A stretch of 64,000 nt of DNA from an uncultured bacterium (GTDB lineage Bacteria > Verrucomicrobiota > Lentisphaeria > Victivallales > UBA1829): assembly GCA_902774245.1 (NCBI GenBank), contig CACYHQ010000001.1:100654-164653 (forward strand), written 5' to 3'. Below are positions 8,280 through 14,607 of this stretch, piece by piece. Within the stretch, counting starts at the first letter, position 1. Each line of letters begins with the position of its first letter. Below the pieces are notes generated by a model. That model did not search any database. It was not told the DNA's origin and saw only the letters and a list, made by a program, of their open reading frames with translations. The position numbers and the translations under genes are program-made.

Positions 8280-8918
8280 TCAGCGGACTTTCAGGATCCC
8301 GTTCAGGTCTGTCAGCCACTTCAGCCGGTCTTTCTCTTTGGAAGGACCGATGGGCCGGAGCGACTGCCCCGCGACGATCGTTTCGACCTCCTCCGGCGTT
8401 TTAGAACGGATCGTTCCGTCCGAATACAGAATCAGCATATAACGGTCTTTATCCTTATAATGGGAATGGATGCAGGAACACAGGACGAGCGGAAACGCCT
8501 CGATTTTCCGTTCCGGCGTCTCGCCTGAGTCAAGTTTGGCTTCGTATATAAAATACTCCGCAAGTTCGGCGACGGAGACCGGAAACACCTGATACGCCTG
8601 TCCGTCTTTCGGGCAGGCAAAACAGTCTTCCGCGGAGCTTGAACCGATTTTCAGCCCAAGCGCGGCGAGGTCCTGTTCCCGGATCAGATCGAAAACCGTC
8701 ATGCCGGGCGGGATTTCCTTTTTTTCCTCCCCCGTCCGGACGTACCGTTCCGAGCCCGCATGGAGAATCATCCCAATACATTTGAGATTTTCAATGCATC
8801 GGCTGTATGCGCCCGTCGTATTCATCCATCGGGATTGATCGCAATTCACCATGACAATGGACAGGAAAAACAGGAGCAGAATGCCCCCGGCAATCATCGA
8901 AAACGTCTTCCATGACAT
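8280..8918 (-). CDS. Membrane-anchored protein of unknown function
   Basis: A 212-residue protein with one N-terminal membrane segment (about residues 7-24), then a soluble part presumed to be extracytoplasmic. The stretch CIENLKCIGMILHAGSERY after the anchor resembles the CxxNLKQIG...Y pattern that follows the helix in pseudopilins of planctomycetes and lentisphaerae, but a prepilin peptidase site is not visible. Several cysteines (for example CFACPKDGQAY and LCSCIHSH) could bind metal or form disulfides. A GAAAGGG ribosome site precedes the ATG at 8918. It has its own promoter at 8978-9006 and the same leader repeat as the small gene downstream. Confidence 0.75.
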   Translation of the reverse strand: MSWKTFSMIAGGILLLFFLSIVMVNCDQSRWMNTTGAYSRCIENLKCIGMILHAGSERYVRTGEEKKEIPPGMTVFDLIREQDLAALGLKIGSSSAEDCFACPKDGQAYQVFPVSVAELAEYFIYEAKLDSGETPERKIEAFPLVLCSCIHSHYKDKDRYMLILYSDGTIRSKTPEEVETIVAGQSLRPIGPSKEKDRLKWLTDLNGILKVR

Positions 8919-8952
8919 GGTTCAGCCCTTTCTGACAGTTATTCCTAAAAGC

Positions 8953-8987
8953 TGGAAGGATTCGTCAAGTTATAAGAACTATACACC
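8953..8987 (-). repeat. Leader repeat copy B
   Basis: Second copy of the 35-base element at 8208-8242 with the perfect 22-base core at 8953-8974. It sits at the same place relative to a promoter -10 box, upstream of the gene at 8280-8918. Confidence 0.8.
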
Positions 8988-9006
8988 ATGCCGGGAATAA
9001 ATGCAA
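8978..9006 (-). promoter_or_regulatory. Promoter of the gene at 8280-8918
   Basis: Minus-strand TTGCAT (9006-9001), 17-base spacer, TATAGT (8983-8978), with TG directly before the -10. Confidence 0.65.
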
Positions 9007-9032
9007 GCGAAAAGAAGTACAAAAATAGGGCT

Positions 9033-9053
9033 TATAGGACCTGTAGGACCTAT
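9033..9053. repeat. Short tandem repeat, 9-base unit
   Basis: Two near-identical nine-base units (tataggacc, tgtaggacc) followed by a partial third, in the gap between rnhB and its neighbour. A similar nine-base repeat is at 41928-41950. Confidence 0.6.
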
Positions 9054-9074
9054 ATTCGAGAGATTCGAGGAAGC

Positions 9075-9737
9075 TCAGAACTGGAATTCGTCCTGGACGG
9101 TGTCGGGCGGGTTCAGGATGGAGCGGACAGGCTCGAAGGTCTTGCGGTGGAGCGGACACGGGCCGTATTTGCGGATGAGGTCTGTGTGGAGTCTGGTGCA
9201 GTAGCCCTTGTGGACTTCGAACTGATACTGCGGATACTGTTTCGCCGCCTCCATCATGAAGAGGTCGCGGGAGGTCTTGGCGAGGATGCTGGCCGCGGCG
9301 ATGCTGGCGGACTTCGCGTCGCCCTTCACGATGTTTTCCGAGGGGACGGGCAGTCCCTGCACGGGATTGCCGTCGACGAGCACGAAATCAGCGGGACACG
9401 GCAGGCCCAGGACGGCGCGGCGCATGGCGAGCCAGGTGGCGCGAAGGATATCCGTGCGGTCGATCTCGTCCTGGTCGACCATGGCGACGGACGTGAGCGC
9501 GGAGGGCTCGGCGAGGATCGCCTCGCGCAGCTCCATGCGCTGTTTGTGCGTGAGCTGCTTGGAGTCGTTGACTCCGGCGGGGATACGGCTCCTGTCCGTA
9601 AAAATGACCGCCGCGGCGCAGACCGGTCCGGCGCAGCAGCCGCGTCCGGCCTCGTCGACCCCGGCGATAAAAGAAAACTCCCCGTCCCACTTGAGTTCGT
9701 GGACGAGGAGTTCGGAATTACCGGGAAGATAATCCAT
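9075..9737 (-). CDS. rnhB: Ribonuclease HII
   Basis: A 220-residue RNase HII, which cleaves RNA in RNA-DNA hybrids and incises at single ribonucleotides in DNA. The signature GVDEAGRGCCAGP holds the first catalytic pair (Asp28, Glu29). Asp122 (in DFVLVDGN) and Asp140 (in KGDAKSASIAAAS) complete the acidic site at the usual spacing. The ATG at 9737 was chosen over the longer open frame because it gives the family length and does not overlap rplS. It is the last gene of the rpsP operon, 13 bases after rplS. The C-terminal part keeps the HKGY and PLHRKTF family segments. Confidence 0.96.
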   Translation of the reverse strand: MDYLPGNSELLVHELKWDGEFSFIAGVDEAGRGCCAGPVCAAAVIFTDRSRIPAGVNDSKQLTHKQRMELREAILAEPSALTSVAMVDQDEIDRTDILRATWLAMRRAVLGLPCPADFVLVDGNPVQGLPVPSENIVKGDAKSASIAAASILAKTSRDLFMMEAAKQYPQYQFEVHKGYCTRLHTDLIRKYGPCPLHRKTFEPVRSILNPPDTVQDEFQF

Positions 9738-9750
9738 GCGGAAAGCAGGA

Positions 9751-10128
9751 TTATTTCGCGGCTTCGGCGGACGCCGCGGGTCCGAAGTACTTTTTCTCTT
9801 TGACGCGGGCGGCTTTGCCGATCTTGTCGCGCAGGTAGTAGAGTTTCGCGCGGCGGACATGGCCGTGACGTTCCACGGTGATCGCGTCGATGCGCGGGCT
9901 GTGGATCGGGAACACGCGTTCCACGCCGTAGCCGTTCTGGAAACGGCGGACGGTGAACGTTTCGCGGATGCCGGAATTCTTGCGTGCGATGACGACGCCG
10001 GTGAAATTCTGGATGCGTTCGGTGGTGCCTTCAATGATCTTGGTGGAAACCTTGACGGTGTCCCCGATATTGAAGTCGGGCACAGAAGCCTTGCACTGCG
10101 CCTTTTCGATCTTGTCAATGATGCTCAT
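9751..10128 (-). CDS. rplS: 50S ribosomal protein bL19
   Basis: A 125-residue bL19, a large-subunit protein at the 30S-50S interface. The sequence shows the family segments [38 protein letters not shown] and a [14 protein letters not shown] stretch. The start at 10128 follows a GGAGG ribosome site; the five extra upstream codons in the open frame overlap that site. The C-terminus is extended by an Ala-rich tail. It lies between trmD and rnhB in the usual order. Confidence 0.97.
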   Translation of the reverse strand: MSIIDKIEKAQCKASVPDFNIGDTVKVSTKIIEGTTERIQNFTGVVIARKNSGIRETFTVRRFQNGYGVERVFPIHSPRIDAITVERHGHVRRAKLYYLRDKIGKAARVKEKKYFGPAASAEAAK

Positions 10129-10146
10129 GGTTGTTACCTCCATATG

Positions 10147-10830
10147 TTAATTTTTGTCGTTGATCAGGTCCGGACGGACAAGCAGCGTCGTGTTCGTGGA
10201 TTCGGCGCGGCGCCATTGTCCGATTCTGGCATGATCCCCGGACAGGAGCACGTCCGGGACCCTCATGCCTTGAAATTCGACGGGCTGGGTGTACTGCGGA
10301 TACTCGAGGAGGCCGTTCTCGAACGACTCCTGCACGGCGGACTCGTCGTCGCCGAGCACGCCCGGCAGAAGCCGGACGATCGCGTCGACCATGACCATAG
10401 CCGCCAGGTTGCCGTTCGTGAGGATGTAGTCCCCGATGGACAGCTCCATGTCGACCAGCAGGTCGCGGACGCGCTGATCGACGCCTTCGTAGTGTCCGCA
10501 GATGAAGATCAAGTGCTGTTCGCCGGAAAGCGCGTGGGCCGTCTTCTGCGTGAAGCGGCCGCCCGCGGGTCCGGTCAGGATGACCTTCGTCCCGTCCTGT
10601 TTCAAAGAACTCACCGCTTCGAAAAGCGGTTCAACTTTCATCAGCATCCCGGGGCCGCCGCCGAACGGTTTGTCGTCGACGGTCTTTCTCCGGTCGTGCG
10701 TAAAATCGCGAAGGTCGATCGCACGGATCTCGACCTTGTTTTCCCGCATCGCCCGGCCGGTGATGCTGCTCGCCAGCGGGCCGAAGAATATCTCGGGAAA
10801 CAGTGTGATGATGTCGATTCGCAGTGCCAC
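10147..10830 (-). CDS. trmD: tRNA (guanine-N1-)-methyltransferase
   Basis: A 227-residue TrmD, a SPOUT-fold enzyme that makes m1G37 in tRNAs and helps hold the reading frame. Visible family motifs are IDIITLFPEIF at the N-terminus, KPFGGGPGMLMK, CGHYEGVDQRV and the knot segment SIGDYILTNGNLAAM followed by RLLPGVLGD. The knot reads TNGN where gamma-proteobacterial enzymes have SGGE or TGGE; this variant is one I associate with PVC relatives. The GTG at 10830 was chosen because it follows an AGGAG site and directly abuts the KH gene stop. Confidence 0.95.
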   Translation of the reverse strand: MALRIDIITLFPEIFFGPLASSITGRAMRENKVEIRAIDLRDFTHDRRKTVDDKPFGGGPGMLMKVEPLFEAVSSLKQDGTKVILTGPAGGRFTQKTAHALSGEQHLIFICGHYEGVDQRVRDLLVDMELSIGDYILTNGNLAAMVMVDAIVRLLPGVLGDDESAVQESFENGLLEYPQYTQPVEFQGMRVPDVLLSGDHARIGQWRRAESTNTTLLVRPDLINDKN

Positions 10831-10831
10831 G

Positions 10832-11197
10832 TCAGGCTCCTGCCGCCTCGACCTCATCGTCCAGGACCTCGACGCTCACGCGGCCTTTCGTGCGTCCGGC
10901 GGCGCCGGAGACGAGAGCGCGAAGCGCCATGATCGTTTTGCCGCTTTTGCCGATGATCTTGCCCCGGTCGCCCGGGCGGCACGTGATCTGGATCACGTTT
11001 CCGTTCTCGGCGGAAGCCGTGCGGACCTTCACTTCGTCGGGGTAGTCCACGAGCTTCTTCGAGATGTACAGCACGAAATCTTCGAGGTTCTGCTGCGAAG
11101 ACGGATCAGCGGTTGTTCTGGCTGCTGGCGCGGAGGTCTTGGCTTCCGCCTCTTCCTTCCCGCCGAACAGTTTGCCGAAAATATCAAAAATAGACAC
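10832..11197 (-). CDS. KH-domain RNA-binding protein (KhpA-like) with N-terminal extension
   Basis: A 121-residue protein whose last 80 residues are a type II KH domain with the GxxG loop in GKIIGKSGKT (about residues 79-88). KhpA-type proteins bind RNA and in firmicutes influence cell division and small-RNA functions. They are normally about 75-80 residues. Here a 40-residue charged, Ala-rich N-terminal extension beginning with an amphipathic IFDIFGKLFGG precedes the domain. The GTG start at 11197 has a GGGAG ribosome site. The gene lies between rpsP and trmD, where proteobacteria have rimM. Confidence 0.9.
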   Translation of the reverse strand: MSIFDIFGKLFGGKEEAEAKTSAPAARTTADPSSQQNLEDFVLYISKKLVDYPDEVKVRTASAENGNVIQITCRPGDRGKIIGKSGKTIMALRALVSGAAGRTKGRVSVEVLDDEVEAAGA

Positions 11198-11233
11198 GGC
11201 AGTTCTCCCGTGTTGCACGGGCGAAGCGCAGAC

Positions 11234-11542
11234 TTACGCCTGCTTCTCCTCGCCCTTCTTGAACGTCTTTTTCTTCGTGTAGGGATCGGGCTGGCCGTAC
11301 TGCTTGGACTTGCCGGCTTTCGCGCGGTCGTAGATATCCTTCACGGTCTCGCTCATGATCGCGCCGTTGCCGACCCAGTATTCGAGGCGGGCAACGTCGA
11401 GTTTTTCATCGCTGCGGCGGGGATCGTAGTAGCCGAGTTCTTCCAGCATGCGGCCGTCGCGCTGCGCACGGATGTCGCACACGACAATACGGAAGCTGAT
11501 CCAGTTCTTTCCGCCAGTTCGTTTCAGTCTGATCTTTACCAT
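11234..11542 (-). CDS. rpsP: 30S ribosomal protein bS16
   Basis: A 102-residue bS16, an early-assembling small-subunit protein. The N-terminus (MVKIRLKRTGGKNWISFRIV) and the segments DPRRSDEKLDVARLEYWVGNGA and SETVKDIY are diagnostic. A lysine-rich tail follows. It is first in the operon rpsP-KH-trmD-rplS-rnhB and is preceded by a leader of about 100 bases with two small hairpins and a strong promoter. Confidence 0.97.
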   Translation of the reverse strand: MVKIRLKRTGGKNWISFRIVVCDIRAQRDGRMLEELGYYDPRRSDEKLDVARLEYWVGNGAIMSETVKDIYDRAKAGKSKQYGQPDPYTKKKTFKKGEEKQA

Positions 11543-11644
11543 AACGGTTTTCCTTTGTCTTTACCAGTGGGTTCGACTGCGTCGTTCGACGCTCACGCTT
11601 TGTTCGCTTACCGCACTGCGCGTGACTCAATGCGATATAAAAGT
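11543..11644 (-). promoter_or_regulatory. Structured leader of the rpsP operon
   Basis: The transcribed leader contains two inverted repeats: 11628-11634 with 11612-11618 (7 bp, one G-T pair) and 11579-11584 with 11587-11592 (6 bp). No long T run follows either, so they are not terminators. A role in ribosomal-protein feedback is only a guess. Confidence 0.4.
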
Positions 11645-11649
11645 CAATT

Positions 11650-11678
11650 AATATACAGCCTCTTCCCGCTTTTTTCAA
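11650..11678 (-). promoter_or_regulatory. Promoter of the rpsP operon
   Basis: Minus-strand TTGAAA (11678-11673), 17-base spacer, TATATT (11655-11650), with TG directly before the -10. Confidence 0.75.
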
Positions 11679-11743
11679 ATCATTTTCGCGATTTCTTTCA
11701 GCCTTTTTCGCGTTTTTTGCGCCTTGCGGACCGGTCTGGTCCG

Positions 11744-12352
11744 TCAGAACCAGGCGGACAGGAGCGCGCCCGCGGCGGCCGCGCCGAGCAGGAGCGCCGT
11801 GGTCGGCACCTTCGTTTTCAGCATCAGCACGATCGTCGCGCCGCAGATCACGACGCCCGCCGGGGAAACGCGGAACCCTTCGGGCAGGACGGGGCGTTCG
11901 AGCTTGAAGAGCGCGCCGAACGCCTCCCACGGGATCGTCCGCGTGAAGACCGACATCCCGAGGAAGATGGTCACGGCGAACATGATGAGCGCCACGGCCG
12001 CGAGACGCGTCCCCTTCAGCATGCCTTTCACGAGGAACGTGTCCTTCCAGCGGTTGATGCCCGCCGCCGCGGAGCATCCGATCAGGATCGTCGGCACGAT
12101 CAGCCCCAGCGACGCCGCCAGCGCCCCGAAGAATCCCTCGTTCACGTACCCGACGTACGTCGCGGTGTTCAGGCCGACCGGGCCCGGCGTGACCTGCGCC
12201 ACGGAGCACAGGTTGCCGAATTCGCTCATCGTGAGCACCTGTTCCTTGTCGACGTACTCCGCCGTGAGCAGCGGGATCAGCATATAGCCGCCGCCGAAAC
12301 ACAGCACGGAAAACTTGCAGAACTGGAAGAAGAGGATAATGCAGTGGTTCAT
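11744..12352 (-). CDS. Chromate transporter family protein, subunit 2
   Basis: A 202-residue integral membrane protein with the half-size ChrA fold. Family features are CFGGGYMLIPLL near the N-terminus and QVTPGPVGLNTATYVGY, followed by hydrophobic helices. Half-size ChrA proteins are encoded as adjacent pairs and work together. The family exports chromate in resistant bacteria, but in anaerobes the real substrate is often unknown. The start codon overlaps the stop of the partner gene by four bases (ATGA), which implies translational coupling. Confidence 0.9.
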   Translation of the reverse strand: MNHCIILFFQFCKFSVLCFGGGYMLIPLLTAEYVDKEQVLTMSEFGNLCSVAQVTPGPVGLNTATYVGYVNEGFFGALAASLGLIVPTILIGCSAAAGINRWKDTFLVKGMLKGTRLAAVALIMFAVTIFLGMSVFTRTIPWEAFGALFKLERPVLPEGFRVSPAGVVICGATIVLMLKTKVPTTALLLGAAAAGALLSAWF

Positions 12353-13005
12353 CTTTTGCCGTCCTCCTCATTTTTGACAGATTCGGCGGACAGTTCGGAG
12401 GAAACCTTTGGAGATTCTCCATTCGCCTGTTCCGCCCGCGCCAGACGGCGCGTCTGCCACCACACGTAGCCCCAGCCGAACGGCACGGCGGCGAGGATCA
12501 GTAGCGCGGGACTCACCTTCATGATCGCGAGCACGAAGAAGATCAGCACCACGGCGATTTCCAGCGGGTTCTTCACAGTCCGGCGGAACATCCGGCATCC
12601 GGTGACGAGGATCATGCCCGTCACGGCGGCACGGATCCCGGCGAAGATGCCGAGCAGATAACGGTTTTTCGGGTCGAGGTGCGGAAAGAGCGAGGCGATG
12701 ATGAGGATGACGGTGAAGGGCGGCGTGACGGCTCCCAGCGCGGCGGCGAGCGCGCCCGGCACTCCGGCGATCTTCATGCCGATGTACACGGCGGAATTGA
12801 TCGCGATGATGCCGGGAACCGTCTGCGTGAGCGCGGTCATATCCAGCAGCTCCTCGCGTGTCAGAAGCTTGTGTTTGACGACGAATATCTCCTCGATGAC
12901 GGGGAGCATGGCGAGGCCGCCGCCGACCACGAGCGCGGTGATGCGGAAAAATGAGCAGTAGAGCAACAGAAGGCGTCTGCCCCTTGACAGAGTCCGAATC
13001 TCCAT
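12349..13005 (-). CDS. Chromate transporter family protein, subunit 1
   Basis: A 218-residue half-size ChrA protein and partner of the downstream gene. It shows FRITALVVGGGLAMLPVIEE and ALTQTVPGIIAINSAVYIG, the paralogous forms of the GGG and TPGP motifs, then several hydrophobic helices and a charged cytoplasmic tail of about 40 residues. It starts 19 bases after the amidohydrolase stop, so the three genes probably share a transcript. Confidence 0.9.
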   Translation of the reverse strand: MEIRTLSRGRRLLLLYCSFFRITALVVGGGLAMLPVIEEIFVVKHKLLTREELLDMTALTQTVPGIIAINSAVYIGMKIAGVPGALAAALGAVTPPFTVILIIASLFPHLDPKNRYLLGIFAGIRAAVTGMILVTGCRMFRRTVKNPLEIAVVLIFFVLAIMKVSPALLILAAVPFGWGYVWWQTRRLARAEQANGESPKVSSELSAESVKNEEDGKR

Positions 13006-13024
13006 GCCCTGCCCCCTCCCCTCC

Positions 13025-13810
13025 TCAGAGCGTCACCCCGAACAGACGTTCCGCGTTCTTGTAGAATATCTGCTCGAACTGGGCTTCCGTCAGGTCCAGC
13101 GTACGCGCCTCGGCGATGCCGTCGCGATGGGACAGCGCGGGGTAGTCCGTCGCCCAGAGGACGCGGTCGACGCCGTGCGCGAGGATGATCCGTTTCACCT
13201 CGTGCGGAGGCAGGCGGAAGAACGTGCTGGAGGTATCGAACCAGACGTCGCGTCCGACGAGATATTTCCAGGCCTCGTCCCATTCGCAGTAGCCGCCCAT
13301 GTGCGCCGCGATAATGTTTTTGAGATGCGGAAAGTGGTCCAGCACGTTCGCGAGGCGTTTCGGCGAGGAATAGTCGCTGGTGGCGTCTCCGACGTGGAAC
13401 AGGATGGGCATGTCCGGCGGGATCAGCTCGTACAGACGCATCATGCGCGGTTCGTCGATGTAGAGTTTCTGAAAATCCGGATGGAATTTCAGGCCGGTCA
13501 GCCCGATCTCCTTCATGCGCGCGAGCTCGCCCTTGCAGTCCGCGTAGTCGGGATGGAGCGACCCGAGGCAGATGACCTTCGGACCGAGCAGGGACGCCAG
13601 ATAATTATTGATGTTCCGCACCTGGTCGGGACGCGTCGCGGAAGAAAGAAAAACGGCCTTGTCGATATGGGCGTCCTCGAGGGATTCGTGCAGGTCGGCG
13701 ACCGTGCCGGTCCTGCGCCAGGGTTCGTGATAGTACGATTCGAGAGACGCGACGACTTTCGGCGCGACGCTGTCGGGGAACACATGGCAATGGACGTCAA
13801 AATATTTCAC
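13025..13810 (-). CDS. Amidohydrolase family protein (amidohydro_2 type TIM barrel)
   Basis: A 261-residue metal-dependent hydrolase. An HxH pair sits near the N-terminus (His7, His9 in FDVHCHVF). GLKFHPDFQ, a histidine in ILFHVGD, AAHMGGY and a late aspartate in WATDYP are the usual metal and catalytic positions of the amidohydrolase-2 group (decarboxylase and lactonase-like enzymes). The substrate cannot be told. The GTG at 13810 was chosen because it has a GGAGG site five bases upstream. The longer open frame would begin inside the region next to the tRNA. It probably is cotranscribed with tRNA-Glu upstream and the two ChrA genes downstream. Confidence 0.85.
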   Translation of the reverse strand: MKYFDVHCHVFPDSVAPKVVASLESYYHEPWRRTGTVADLHESLEDAHIDKAVFLSSATRPDQVRNINNYLASLLGPKVICLGSLHPDYADCKGELARMKEIGLTGLKFHPDFQKLYIDEPRMMRLYELIPPDMPILFHVGDATSDYSSPKRLANVLDHFPHLKNIIAAHMGGYCEWDEAWKYLVGRDVWFDTSSTFFRLPPHEVKRIILAHGVDRVLWATDYPALSHRDGIAEARTLDLTEAQFEQIFYKNAERLFGVTL

Positions 13811-13845
13811 GGCATCCTCCAGGGCAAAACATCCGGACACAAAAA

Positions 13846-13921
13846 TGGCATCCCCAACGGGATTCGAACCCGTGTTACCAGGATGAAAACCTGGTGTCCT
13901 AGGCCTCTAGACGATAGGGAC
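13846..13921 (-). tRNA. tRNA-Glu (anticodon TTC)
   Basis: A 76-base cloverleaf. The acceptor stem GTCCCTA pairs with TGGGGAT (two wobble pairs), and the 3' CCA is encoded. The anticodon stem CCAGG/CCTGG encloses the loop TTTTCAT with anticodon TTC, and the T arm holds GTTCGAATC. The sequence follows bacterial tRNA-Glu closely. Confidence 0.96.
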
Positions 13922-13947
13922 GCACCTCGGAAAAAAAGTATGTATTT

Positions 13948-13975
13948 AAAATAGCATGCCGAACGGATTTTTCAA
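13948..13975 (-). promoter_or_regulatory. Promoter of tRNA-Glu
   Basis: Minus-strand TTGAAA (13975-13970), 16-base spacer, TATTTT (13953-13948), ending about 27 bases before the tRNA 5' end. Confidence 0.65.
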
Positions 13976-14011
13976 GCGGGAAACGCATTTTTTTCCGATT
14001 TTTCCCGGTTT

Positions 14012-14587
14012 TCACGCCGTCGTATGCGTTTCCGCCTCGCGCTGATGTTTTGCCTGAACGCGCGCCCGGAGCATCGCCTGGCGTTTCCTGCGGCGTTTTT
14101 CGAGCTGGATGCGATAGCCGACGACCATTTTCTTCACCGCGACGTAGGTGATCGGCGTGAAGACGAAAGCCATGATCGCGCCGCCGACGAAGAACGCGAT
14201 CGTCAGGTCGCCCGCAAGGCTCTTTGCGGCATCGACGAACTCGGAAAAATCCGACGCTGTCACGATATCCTTGAGCTTGAGTTTGATGTCCCCGTAAGAA
14301 AGATCAAGTCCGATCAGCTTCGCCCCGGCGTAGCACTGCACGGGGTAGATGAAGAACACGGTGATCTGGTTCGTGATGAACGTGCCGAGGACGGCTCCGA
14401 TCTTGCTGCCTTTCAGCAGGAACGCCGCGGGGATGGAGCAGATAAGCTGGCCGCCGATGGGGATAAGGCATCCGAAGAACATGCCGATGCTCCACCCGCG
14501 GGCGATATACTCGGGCGAAGCCTTCTCGCGGACGATCTTCAGATAGAACTTCCGCCATTTCTTCCTGAACCACTGACCGGCGCTCAT
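14012..14587 (-). CDS. DUF2062 domain membrane protein
   Basis: A 191-residue protein with the DUF2062 core: SPEYIARGWSIGMFFGCLIP, then PIGGQLICSIPAAFL and GTFITNQITVFFIYP. Three to four membrane segments are likely, with a long basic cytoplasmic tail rich in Arg, Lys and Gln. DUF2062 proteins are small inner-membrane proteins of unknown role, sometimes fused to glycosyltransferases. A GGAAGG ribosome site precedes the ATG. It starts 20 bases after the stop of the NptA-like gene, so the two form an operon. Confidence 0.88.
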   Translation of the reverse strand: MSAGQWFRKKWRKFYLKIVREKASPEYIARGWSIGMFFGCLIPIGGQLICSIPAAFLLKGSKIGAVLGTFITNQITVFFIYPVQCYAGAKLIGLDLSYGDIKLKLKDIVTASDFSEFVDAAKSLAGDLTIAFFVGGAIMAFVFTPITYVAVKKMVVGYRIQLEKRRRKRQAMLRARVQAKHQREAETHTTA

Positions 14588-14607
14588 ACCGAAACCTTCC
14601 CCATATT

